The translations under genes and the position numbers were made by a program. Source: Streptomyces cyanogenus (GTDB lineage Bacteria > Actinomycetota > Actinomycetes > Streptomycetales > Streptomycetaceae). Taken from it: DNA of 64,000 bases. Below are positions 15,929-23,363 of the stretch, piece after piece. A model generated the notes under the pieces. It did no database searches and had not been told where the DNA came from. It saw only the letters and a program-made list of their open reading frames with translations. Positions within the stretch are counted from its first letter, which is position 1. The number at the start of each line of letters is the position of its first letter. The stretch is from positions 1,116,001 through 1,180,000 of the forward strand of contig NZ_CP071839.1 in NCBI RefSeq assembly GCF_017526105.1, given 5' to 3'.

Positions 15929-17086
15929 ATGACCATCACCACCGATCACGTCATTCCATTCAACCGGCCGCATCTGACCGGCGACGAGTCGGAGCTCATC
16001 GCAGCAGCGCTCGCGTGCCGGTCCCTGGAGGGCGATGGCCGGTACACCTCGCGGGCGACGGACCTGCTCACGAAGATGGTCGGGGCGACCTCGGCCCTGC
16101 TGACCACGTCCTGCACGCACGCGCTGGAGATGAGCGCGCTGCTGCTGGACCTGGAGCCCGGCGACGAAGTGGTCATGCCGTCGTTCACCTTCCCTTCCAC
16201 CGCCAACGGCTACGCGCTGCGGGGCGCGGTCCCGGTCTTCGTCGACTGCCGGCCCGACACGCTCAACATGGACGAGCGGCTGCTGGAGGACGCCCTCACG
16301 GAACGCACCCGGGCGATCGTCGTCGTGCACTACGGCGGTGTCGCCTGCGAGATGGACGCCATCATGGAGATCGCCGACCGGCACGACCTTCCCGTGGTCG
16401 AGGACAACTCCCATGGCCTGGGGGCCTCCTACCGGGGGCAGCAGCTGGGGTCGCTGGGTGTGATGGCCACACAGAGCTTCCACTCCACCAAGAACGCGCA
16501 CTGCGGCGAAGGGGGCGCGCTGCTCTTCAACGGCACCGACCACCTTCAGCGGGCGGAACTCATCCGGGAGAAGGGCACCAACCGGCGCCAGTTCTTCCGG
16601 GGTGAGATCGACAAGTACCAGTGGGTGGACATCGGCTCCAGCTATCTGCCATCGGACCTGCTCGCGGCGTGCCTGATCGCCCAGTTGGAGAACTTCGACG
16701 CGATCCAGGCGCGCCGCCTGCAGGTGTGGGACATCTACCAGGAGCGTCTGGCGGGCTGGGCGGAGCGCAACGGGGTCGTCCAGCCGACGGTGCCGGAGGA
16801 ATGCGCCCACCCGGCTCACCTGTACTACCTGCTGCTGCCCGATCTGGAGCACCGGCACGCGCTGATGGACCATCTCGCCGCGCGCGGGATCAGGAGCGCG
16901 TTCCACTACATGCCGCTGCACAGCGCTCCGGCCGGCCGGCGCTACGGGCGGACGGCACCGGGCGGTTGCCCGGTGACCGAGCGGGTGGCCGACCAGTTGC
17001 TGCGGCTGCCGGTGTACACCGATCTGACCGACTCCGACGTCGAGCGCGTCCTGGAGGCGGTGACGTCCTTCCGCGTCCGGGCCTGA
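15929..17086 (+). CDS. dTDP-4-keto-deoxyhexose 4-aminotransferase (WecE/RffA-like, DegT family)
   Basis: 385 aa PLP enzyme with the Schiff-base lysine Lys188 in FHSTKNAHCGEGG. It follows WecE closely from memory: PFNRPHLTGDE at the N-terminus, EMSALLLDLEPGDEVVMPS, VVHYGGVACEMDAIM, REKGTNRRQFFRG and FHYMPLHSAPAGRRYG. WecE aminates C-4 of dTDP-4-keto-6-deoxyglucose, so a 4-amino sugar is predicted. Such an amine could be the attachment point for the pyrrole-2-carboxyl group. AGGGA precedes ATG 15929. It is the last gene of the rightward sugar operon, ahead of the hairpin at 17108-17138. A 3-aminotransferase role is less likely but not excluded. Confidence 0.88.
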   Translation: MTITTDHVIPFNRPHLTGDESELIAAALACRSLEGDGRYTSRATDLLTKMVGATSALLTTSCTHALEMSALLLDLEPGDEVVMPSFTFPSTANGYALRGAVPVFVDCRPDTLNMDERLLEDALTERTRAIVVVHYGGVACEMDAIMEIADRHDLPVVEDNSHGLGASYRGQQLGSLGVMATQSFHSTKNAHCGEGGALLFNGTDHLQRAELIREKGTNRRQFFRGEIDKYQWVDIGSSYLPSDLLAACLIAQLENFDAIQARRLQVWDIYQERLAGWAERNGVVQPTVPEECAHPAHLYYLLLPDLEHRHALMDHLAARGIRSAFHYMPLHSAPAGRRYGRTAPGGCPVTERVADQLLRLPVYTDLTDSDVERVLEAVTSFRVRA

Positions 17087-17107
17087 CAGCTCTACGGGCC
17101 GGCCACC

Positions 17108-17138
17108 CGCGCCCCGCGGAGAGTCTCCGCGGGGCGCG
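17108..17138. terminator. Terminator hairpin after the sugar operon
   Basis: A 15-bp perfect inverted repeat (17108-17122 with 17124-17138; arm starts CGCGCCCCGCGG). The 1-nt centre means the innermost pairs must open to form the loop. It lies 22 nt after the aminotransferase stop. Confidence 0.7.
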
Positions 17139-17373
17139 GCCTCGTGCGTGGGAAGGCGGGACCGGGAGCGCAGGCGGACGGCCGCGGGGGCGGCCGCCCG
17201 GACACGGGGTTCGACCGGGGGCTCACGGGCCACGGGGACGGCGCTGTCGGGCCCGGCGGACGGGAGGCCCGACAGCGGCGCGGCACCGCTCCGGTCGCCA
17301 CCGCTCCACCGACGGCCGTGCGCAAGGCCGATCCGGACGCGGGCGACGGGATTCCGGCTCGCCGGCGCCTACG

Positions 17374-17407
17374 CCGTCGGCCCCGAGACAGGTCTCGGGG
17401 CCGACGG
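17374..17407. terminator. Terminator hairpin after the MFS gene
   Basis: A 16-bp perfect inverted repeat (17374-17389 with 17392-17407; arm starts CCGTCGGCCCC), with a 2-nt centre. It lies just beyond the 3' end of the leftward MFS gene. Confidence 0.7.
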
Positions 17408-17431
17408 CCGCTCACCCGGCTGCGGTGCCTG

Positions 17432-19063
17432 TCAGGAGGCCGGAGGTTCCAAGCCGCCCGCGTGTTCCGGGCGGACCCCGCCGCGTCGGGGCCGCGGCGC
17501 GGGGTCCACCGGGCCACCGGCCAGCCCCTGGGTCGTATCCGTCTCCCCGACGGCCGCCGGCGCGGCCGAGCGCGGCTCCTTGAAGAAGAGCGTGATCAGC
17601 ACGGCCACGGCGGCGATCAGGGCGCCGCTGACGAACACCTGGTCCGCGGCCCCCACCAGGGCGTGGACGACCGTGTCCCGGGCCTTGCCGGTCAGCGTCT
17701 GGAGCAGGGCGATGCTGGGGCGGTTCCCGTTCTCGCCGCCCTTGAGGCTGTCCGGGACCCGCGCCGCGAACTCGCGGGCCAGGATCGTCCCGAAGACCGC
17801 GCTGCCGACGGCACCGCCGAGCGTCTGGCTGAACCGGATCGAGGTGATCGCCACGCCCATCTGCTCTTTCGGCACCGACATCTGGACCGCCAGCAGGGCC
17901 ATGCCGAGCACCAGGCCGAGCCCGGCGCCCAGAAGCAGCAGGTCGACGTTGGTCACCCACACCGAGGTGTCCGCACGCAGCCTGCTCAGCAGGCCGAAGG
18001 CGATCGTGACCAAGACCGTGCCCGCGATCAGGACGAGCCGGAACCTGCCCGGCCGGCGGATCAGTCGGCCCCCGACGACCGCCGAGATGATCATGCCGAG
18101 CGCCATGGGAAGCAGGTGCACGCCGGCGAGGGTCGGCTTCACGCCCTGCGCGGCCTGCAGGTAGAGCGCCACGTAGACGACCGACCCCATGGTCACCATG
18201 CCCGAGATGAACTGCTGGGGGCTGGCGAGCCGGAAGACCTGGTTGCGGAAGAGCGACAGGGGGAAGAGAGGCTCCTCGGCGGCGATCCTGCTCCACAGCC
18301 CCTGCCTGAGGAGGAAGGCCACAAGGAGCAACGCGCCGCCCAGCTCCAGCAGCACGATGACGGAGGAGCTCCAGGCGTACTCGGCGCCGCCCCATTCGGT
18401 CACCAGCAGCAGGGCGCTGGTCGCGGCCGCGATGAGCCCGGCGCCCAGGAAGTCGATGCGGTGGCGGTCGTTGCGGACCGGCAGGCGCAGGTTGAAGACA
18501 CCCAGACCCAGAGCGATCAGGCCCAGTGGCAGGTTCACGTAGAAGATCCACCGCCACGACAGGTGCTCGGTGAGGTAGCCGCCGACCAGCGGGCCGACCA
18601 CGATGCACACGCCGGTCATGACACCGCCCATGCCGGCGCTGCCACCGCCCGTCGAACCGCCGCCGCTGGTGGTCTTCGGCGGCCAGATGCTGAGCACCAC
18701 GACGAGCGTGACACTCATCAGACCGCCGCCGCCGACACCCTGGACCGCACGGAAGGCGATCAGCTGACCCATATTCTGTGCGATACCGCAGAGCGCCGAT
18801 CCGACCAGGAATGTGGCCAGCGAGAAGAGGTAAATCTTCTTCGGGCCATAAACGTCCGTCAATTTCCCGTACATCGGCTGCGTAACGGTCGACGCCAGGG
18901 CGTATGCGGTGATCAGCCAGGGGAGAAGATCCAGACCGTGCACCGGGTCGAGGCTCTTGGTGATGGGCCAGGCGGCCGTGGCCACAATGTTCGAATCGAC
19001 GATGCCCAGGACCATCGACAAGACGGCGCCAATGGTCGCCAACCTCATCTGAGTGAGTGTCAT
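17432..19063 (-). CDS. MFS drug exporter, DHA2 (EmrB/QacA) family
   Basis: 543 aa integral membrane protein with about 14 hydrophobic segments, the DHA2 layout. Motif C-like and family segments: SNIVATAAWPI, LPWLITAYALA, GKLTDVYGPKK (motif A), FRAVQGVGGGGLMS and WRWIFYVNLPLGL. A Gly/Ser-rich loop interrupts residues about 120-140. Probable role is export of, and self-resistance to, the cluster product. ATG 19063 is chosen because the hydrophobic N-terminus starts there. It also lies exactly where a leaderless transcript would begin from the promoter at 19070-19098. The SARP gene lies upstream on the same strand but separated by this promoter. Confidence 0.92.
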   Translation of the reverse strand: MTLTQMRLATIGAVLSMVLGIVDSNIVATAAWPITKSLDPVHGLDLLPWLITAYALASTVTQPMYGKLTDVYGPKKIYLFSLATFLVGSALCGIAQNMGQLIAFRAVQGVGGGGLMSVTLVVVLSIWPPKTTSGGGSTGGGSAGMGGVMTGVCIVVGPLVGGYLTEHLSWRWIFYVNLPLGLIALGLGVFNLRLPVRNDRHRIDFLGAGLIAAATSALLLVTEWGGAEYAWSSSVIVLLELGGALLLVAFLLRQGLWSRIAAEEPLFPLSLFRNQVFRLASPQQFISGMVTMGSVVYVALYLQAAQGVKPTLAGVHLLPMALGMIISAVVGGRLIRRPGRFRLVLIAGTVLVTIAFGLLSRLRADTSVWVTNVDLLLLGAGLGLVLGMALLAVQMSVPKEQMGVAITSIRFSQTLGGAVGSAVFGTILAREFAARVPDSLKGGENGNRPSIALLQTLTGKARDTVVHALVGAADQVFVSGALIAAVAVLITLFFKEPRSAAPAAVGETDTTQGLAGGPVDPAPRPRRGGVRPEHAGGLEPPAS

Positions 19064-19069
19064 TGCTCC

Positions 19070-19115
19070 AGCGTATTTCGCCAATCGGCGGCTGTCAACC
19101 TTGATTGACAGCCGC
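19070..19115 (-). promoter_or_regulatory. MFS promoter with operator palindrome over the -35 box; likely leaderless
   Basis: On the minus strand a consensus TTGACA (19093-19098) is followed by 17 nt and TACGCT (19070-19075). Six nt then separate the -10 from the ATG at 19063, so transcription may start at the A of the start codon. An 11-bp inverted repeat (19088-19098 with 19105-19115; arm GCGGCTGTCAA, 6-nt spacer) covers the -35. Such a palindrome is typical of TetR-type repressors of efflux genes. No TetR gene lies in the window. Confidence 0.7.
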
Positions 19116-19151
19116 ACGATATTCGGTCGCACCCTGCGGGCAGTACGCGGG

Positions 19152-19922
19152 CTACGACGCCAGCACCCCGAGGCGCCGGCCGTCCGCCGCGAGGATCGCC
19201 TGCTGCACGTCCCGCAGCGCCTGCCCGGGCTCCAGCCCCAGTTCGTCGTGCAGGGTCTTGCGGGCCAGCTGGTACACCATCAGCGCGTCAGCCTGCCGCT
19301 CGGAGCGGTACAGAGCCACCATCAGCTGCCGGTAGAAGGTCTCGCACAGCGGATTCTCCGCCGTCAACGAATAGAGCCGACCGACGAGTTCACGGTGCCG
19401 GCCCACCCGCAGACAGACGTCGGCGAGCATCTCAAGGCACTCCAGGCGGGCTTCCGTCAGCCAGGTCACGTACCCGCTGACGAGGGGACCGTCGCCCAGG
19501 TCGCCGAGCACCGGCCCGCGCCACAGGGCCAGCGCGCTCTCGAAGCACTGGACCGCGTCCTCGTAGCGCTCGGCCCGCACGGCAGCCCGGCCGTCCTGGA
19601 CCAGATCCAGGAAGATGCCCACGTCGAGCTCGTCGGTGCCGGTGCGCAGCAGGTATCCCGACTGCCGGGTGACCACTGGGTTCTCGGAACGCCCGGGCCG
19701 GTGCAGGAACTTGCGCAGCTGCGAGATGTAGACGTGCATACCGGCGGTGGCTCTGCGCGGCGGCCGGTCGCCCCAGATCTCCGCGATCAGCTGGTCGTGC
19801 GTGACCACCTGGTCACTGCGGATGAGCAGGACCGCGAGCGCTATCTCGATCTTCCGAGCGCTGATCGAGGAGACGGTGTCACCGTCGACCACCCGTAGCG
19901 GGCCGAGGATCTCGTACCTCAC
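19152..19922 (-). CDS. SARP-family transcriptional activator (small type)
   Basis: 256 aa, the size of ActII-4/DnrI-type SARPs. N-terminal OmpR-like winged-helix domain (YEILGPLRVVDGD to about residue 95, including TAGMHVYISQLRKFL) followed by the bacterial transcriptional activation (BTAD) domain (YEDAVQCFESALALWRG; HDELGLEPGQALRDVQQAIL). GTG 19922 overlaps the thioesterase stop (GTGA) and has GGAGGGGAG upstream, so it is translated together with the thioesterase. SARPs bind direct repeats at helical-turn spacing upstream of -10 boxes. The 10-bp-spaced TAGGGG repeats at 1051, 11216 and 20896 are candidate targets. Confidence 0.92.
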   Translation of the reverse strand: MRYEILGPLRVVDGDTVSSISARKIEIALAVLLIRSDQVVTHDQLIAEIWGDRPPRRATAGMHVYISQLRKFLHRPGRSENPVVTRQSGYLLRTGTDELDVGIFLDLVQDGRAAVRAERYEDAVQCFESALALWRGPVLGDLGDGPLVSGYVTWLTEARLECLEMLADVCLRVGRHRELVGRLYSLTAENPLCETFYRQLMVALYRSERQADALMVYQLARKTLHDELGLEPGQALRDVQQAILAADGRRLGVLAS

Positions 19923-20725
19923 GATGTGCTCCCCTCCAGCGCGGTCGCCGCCGCCCCGACGTCGTCGCACGATCCCGCCAGGGCGGCCGACACCGCGTCG
20001 CACACTGCGGCGCGATGGGCGTCCAGGTAGAAGTGGCCGCCCTGGAACACCTTCAGGTCGAAGGCCCCGGTGGTGTGGCCGGCCCAGGCTTCGGCGTCCT
20101 GGACCGTGGTCTGCGGGTCCGCGTCCCCCACCAGCGCGGTGACGGGGCACTCCAGCGGGGCGCCGCCGTGCCAGCGGTACGTCTCGACCGCGCGGTAGTC
20201 GTTGCGCGTCACCGGCAGGACCGCCGCCAGCAGTTCCGGGTCGCCGAGCACACGGTGATCGGTGCCCCCCACCGCCCGCAGCTCCTCCAGCAGACCCTGG
20301 TCGTCACGCAGGTGCACCCGTCCCTCCCGCACGCGGGAGGGAGCGCGCCGGCCGGAGACGAACATCCGCACCGGTCCGGCCTGACCGCGGTCCCGGAGCC
20401 GGCGGGCGACCTCGAAGGCCAGGACCGCGCCCATGCTGTGCCCGAAGAAGGCGAACGGGCCGTCCTCGCACACCGCCGCGAGGGCGTCGGCCACCTGGTC
20501 GGCGAGTCGCGGAACGCTGTCCACCAGCGGCTCGGTCCGCCGGTCCTGGCGCCCCGGATACTGCACGGCGGTCACCTCGAACCGCGGATCCAACTGCTGC
20601 GACATCGCGAAGTAGTAAGTGGCCGCGCCCCCCGCGTGCGGAAAACACACCAGCCGGATTTCCCGCTCCGGACGCGGTTGGAATACACGCAACCACCGGT
20701 CCTCATCACTCTTGGGCGACGCCAT
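19919..20725 (-). CDS. Type II (editing) thioesterase
   Basis: 268 aa alpha/beta hydrolase of the RifR/TylO/GrsT family. Features: VCFPHAGGAATYY near residue 30, nucleophile Ser97 in FFGHSMGAVLAFE, acid in VGDADPQTT and His in GGHFYL. These enzymes hydrolyse aberrant acyl groups from PKS carrier domains and so act in trans on the PKS encoded at 33.9-64 kb. ATG 20725 is preferred over TTG 20746 because AAGGGA lies at good spacing. It is first in a two-gene leftward operon with the SARP gene, a link between proofreading and activation. Confidence 0.92.
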   Translation of the reverse strand: MASPKSDEDRWLRVFQPRPEREIRLVCFPHAGGAATYYFAMSQQLDPRFEVTAVQYPGRQDRRTEPLVDSVPRLADQVADALAAVCEDGPFAFFGHSMGAVLAFEVARRLRDRGQAGPVRMFVSGRRAPSRVREGRVHLRDDQGLLEELRAVGGTDHRVLGDPELLAAVLPVTRNDYRAVETYRWHGGAPLECPVTALVGDADPQTTVQDAEAWAGHTTGAFDLKVFQGGHFYLDAHRAAVCDAVSAALAGSCDDVGAAATALEGSTS

Positions 20726-21188
20726 TGGCAGATCCCTTCCCCTCAAGCCCAGAGCTCCTCACCAGGCGGACGCACGGCGGACCGCGCGGCGATAGCCGTG
20801 GACAGGACGGAGTCGGCCGGATCAAAGGGCGGGCGGACGTTCCGTGCGTTCCCGGGAGTGCTCACTCGCCGGAAAGCCTGCCACAAGGGCGTGCCCCCCT
20901 AACAACCCCTAACGCTACTCCCCGGAGAGCGTGCCGCGGCCCCTTTTGGCGTCCCGCCACCCTTGTGCGGCGGCGGTCGGGGTGCCGTGCAGGAACCGGG
21001 CCGAAGAGCTGGCCACCCCCTCGCCGGGCACCGCGCCGAAACGTGTCGTCCCCGGTCGCGGGGCGGCGCGGTCGGGAATTTAGGGGTTTCACGACGGTCC
21101 AGCAGCTCCCTACCTTTCCGCTGTCCGCCCACCCCGACTTCCCATGAGCCGGAATGCCATTCGAGGCATCCCGGCGGAATTGGCCTTC
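20726..21188. promoter_or_regulatory. Divergent promoter region between thioesterase-SARP operon and antiporter
   Basis: About 460 bp without a convincing gene. CCCCTAAC occurs at 20896-20903 and again at 20906-20913, exactly 10 bp apart. On the minus strand these are GTTAGGGG repeats facing the leftward operon. A third box, TTTAGGGG near 21079-21086, faces the rightward antiporter gene. Box orientation therefore matches transcription on both sides, suggesting autoregulation by the SARP or control by the LAL. Confidence 0.45.
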
Positions 21189-22463
21189 ATGAATACGGTT
21201 GATGCGGTGATCCGCACCGGACACATATCCCTCGTACTGGTCACGATTTTCCTCGCGGCGTACGCCGGACGGCAACTGGCCCGGTTGGTCGGCCAGCCGA
21301 GCGTGGTGGGAGAAGTAGCGGCGGGTCTGGTACTGGGCCCCGCCGTGGTGGCGATCGGCGGTCACGGCCTGCTCGGCCGGCTGCTGCCCGCCGATGTGTT
21401 CTCCCCCGTACGGCAACTCGCCCACATCGGGCTCGTCCTGTTCGTCGTGGGTGTCCTCCGCCAGATGCGCAGCGGGGGCTCCTGGGCCACCCGGCGGGCT
21501 ATCGGATGGGTCACCTTCGGTGCGCTGGTCCCGCCGCTCACGGCCGGGTTCGCACTGGCCGGCTGGGTGCTGTGGCGCTCGGGGCCCGGCCTGCGCGGCG
21601 ACGCCCCCACCCCCTCGCTCGTGCTGCTGCTCGGTGTCTCGATGTCCGTGACCGCCATTCCGGTGCTCGCCCGGATCCTGGAGGACCGCGGGCTGACCTA
21701 CACCCGGGCCGGCCGGCTGTCGCTGGCCGGGGCCGCCGTGATCGACGGAGTCGCCTGGTTGCTGCTGACACTGGCGATCGGCCTGGCCGGCGGCGGCAGC
21801 GGCGACAGTGTGAACCGGATGGCGGCCCTGGCGGCCGGGGTGACGGCGGCCTTCGTCCTGGCGCGCCTGCTGCGCGCGCCGGTGGCCGGGCGGCTGTGCG
21901 GGCGGCTGCCGTGGCTGTCGGCCGTGGCCGTGGCCGCCCTCGCCCTGACCGCCTCGTGGCTGATGCAGCGGTGCGGGCTCAGTGAGGTGCTGGGGGCCCT
22001 GCTGGTCGGGGCCGCACTGCCCGCCGCCGACGAGCACGGGCCGTGGGGCCGGGCGGTACACCGTGTCTCGCGGACCGGCGCCCTGCTGATCCCGCTCTTC
22101 TTCGTGGTCACCGGCGTGTCGGTGTTCGCCGGCCGGCTCGGCTCCGGTTCCTGGCAGGCGTGCGTGCTGGCGACCGCGGCCGGGCTGGTCGCCAAGATCG
22201 GCGGCGGCTACCTCGGGGCCCGGCTCGGCGGCGAGTCGCACCGCGTCGGCCTTCAGGTGGGGGTGCTGTTGAACACCCGCGGCCTCACCGAACTGGTGAT
22301 CCTCCAGGCCGGGTTCTCCGCAGGCATCCTCACCCCGCGGATGTACCTGGCCCTGGTGGTGATGGCCCTGGTGACGACCGCGGCCACCGGACCGCTCTAC
22401 ACCCTGGTCGAGCGGCAGACGAGCACGGCCGAGGAACTCGAGGCGAGTACCGTACGAGCCTGA
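21189..22463 (+). CDS. Cation:proton antiporter, CPA2 (KefB/NapA-like) family
   Basis: 424 aa membrane protein with 11-13 predicted hydrophobic segments. Family features: AYAGRQLARLVGQPSVVGEVAAGLVLGP at the N-terminus (given here as the stretch starting about residue 23), LGVSMSVTAIPVLARIL, GLSEVLGALLVGAALP and LNTRGLTELVIL (the last matching the conserved NxRGLxEL of CPA2). Likely Na+/H+ or K+/H+ exchange. Similar genes accompany several ionophore-like polyketide clusters and may give self-protection. ATG 21189 gives a standard N-terminus; an in-frame ATG at 21144 would add 15 residues. Ribosome sites are weak at both. Confidence 0.88.
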   Translation: MNTVDAVIRTGHISLVLVTIFLAAYAGRQLARLVGQPSVVGEVAAGLVLGPAVVAIGGHGLLGRLLPADVFSPVRQLAHIGLVLFVVGVLRQMRSGGSWATRRAIGWVTFGALVPPLTAGFALAGWVLWRSGPGLRGDAPTPSLVLLLGVSMSVTAIPVLARILEDRGLTYTRAGRLSLAGAAVIDGVAWLLLTLAIGLAGGGSGDSVNRMAALAAGVTAAFVLARLLRAPVAGRLCGRLPWLSAVAVAALALTASWLMQRCGLSEVLGALLVGAALPAADEHGPWGRAVHRVSRTGALLIPLFFVVTGVSVFAGRLGSGSWQACVLATAAGLVAKIGGGYLGARLGGESHRVGLQVGVLLNTRGLTELVILQAGFSAGILTPRMYLALVVMALVTTAATGPLYTLVERQTSTAEELEASTVRA

Positions 22464-22470
22464 GCGGCGG

Positions 22471-22508
22471 CGGTGCGGCCCCGTCCCCCGCAGGAGGGGG
22501 CCGCACCG
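22471..22508. terminator. Bidirectional terminator between antiporter and cyclase genes
   Basis: A 12-bp perfect inverted repeat (22471-22482 with 22497-22508; arm CGGTGCGGCCCC) with a 14-nt loop. It lies between two convergent genes ending at 22463 and 22537. Confidence 0.65.
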
Positions 22509-22536
22509 GCGCGGCCCGGACGTTGGGCCCGGACGT

Positions 22537-23130
22537 TCAGCAGAGGACGAACGACGTGGCGTAGTGCGGGGGCTTCTGGCTCGGGTCGGCGATCGCCAGG
22601 GTCATGTAGCCGACCTTCCCGGCGTACCGGCCGCCCGTCCCGGTGATGCGGAACAGCTGTGTACCGCCACGCATCATCACCGTGCAGTCGAGGACCCCGA
22701 CCGCCTCGAAGGTGCCGTCCTCCAGTTCGGCGCGGCTCTGGTGGTACTGCCACATGTGAGGGGTCGTACTCAGCACGACCGAACGGCCGTTGACGGTGGC
22801 CACCCGGTTGCCGTCCGCGTCGTAGAAGGCGTCGGTGTACTCCACCGAGGTGCCCAGGCCCGGCGTCTCACCGTCGTGCACCACCAGCTTCTCGATCTTC
22901 TCGGTCAGTCCTGTCACGACGACGCACTTCTCGATCGCCGCGGCCCGCGCCTGCGCACCGTCGCCGGGGGTGCACACACCCGCCGCCGCCGCGGCGGCCA
23001 GGGCCAGCGCCTCGGGGTCGAGGGGGCTGGGGTCCGCGACCTCGCGCCGGGCCTCCACGCCTACGTCCATCGCACGCCGGTCGATCGGCTGTGCCGCCGC
23101 GTTCTCGTTCTCTTCCAGACCAGTGGTCAC
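22537..23130 (-). CDS. Candidate AbyU/PyrI4-type spirotetronate [4+2] cyclase (allene-oxide-cyclase-like barrel)
   Basis: 197 aa. The C-terminal ~130 residues have the short beta-barrel pattern of dirigent/allene oxide cyclase-like proteins: SVEYTDAFYDADGNRVATV, then VLSTTPHMWQYH, a strand pair with LEDGTFEAVGVLDC and the closing GTGGRYAGKVGYMTL. This pattern is shared with AbyU, PyrI4, VstJ and QmnH, which catalyse the intramolecular Diels-Alder reaction that closes the spirotetronate. An Ala-rich N-terminal extension of about 65 residues precedes the barrel. GTG 23130 is chosen because GGAG lies 8 nt upstream. It stands alone, divergent from the tetronate operon. The family call is from pattern memory; substrate and reaction are inferred from the cluster. 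Confidence 0.68.
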   Translation of the reverse strand: MTTGLEENENAAAQPIDRRAMDVGVEARREVADPSPLDPEALALAAAAAAGVCTPGDGAQARAAAIEKCVVVTGLTEKIEKLVVHDGETPGLGTSVEYTDAFYDADGNRVATVNGRSVVLSTTPHMWQYHQSRAELEDGTFEAVGVLDCTVMMRGGTQLFRITGTGGRYAGKVGYMTLAIADPSQKPPHYATSFVLC

Positions 23131-23363
23131 CGTGTCAACTCCAGCACTTCGCAGGGTCCATGGGACTCCCATGCTCGACGGCACGCTGAAGCTCCGCTAA
23201 CTCCGGCCTTTCGCAGGGGGCCGCGCGTCCGCTCACCCGGACCGGAGGGGCGCAAGCGCGGCTTTAGTCCTCCGGCCGAGCATGCCCTTGAGCCGGACCG
23301 CCCTCGTCCCGGCGTGCCCCTGTTCGGAGATCCGAAGAAACCGCCGCCAACGGAAGGCCCAGG
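23131..23363. promoter_or_regulatory. Divergent promoter of cyclase and tetronate operon, with GCTTTAG
   Basis: 233 bp between divergent starts at 23130 and 23364. GCTTTAG lies at 23261-23267, facing the tetronate operon. The same heptamer precedes the pyrrole operon and PKS1. Nothing else is recognised. Confidence 0.4.

Larger units (their letters stand above)
17087..17431. other. Convergent intergenic region with two hairpins
   Basis: 345 bp between the aminotransferase gene and the end of the MFS gene. It holds two perfect inverted repeats (17108-17138 and 17374-17407, listed separately). The 230 bp between them has no convincing gene, and nothing else is recognised there. Confidence 0.7.
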
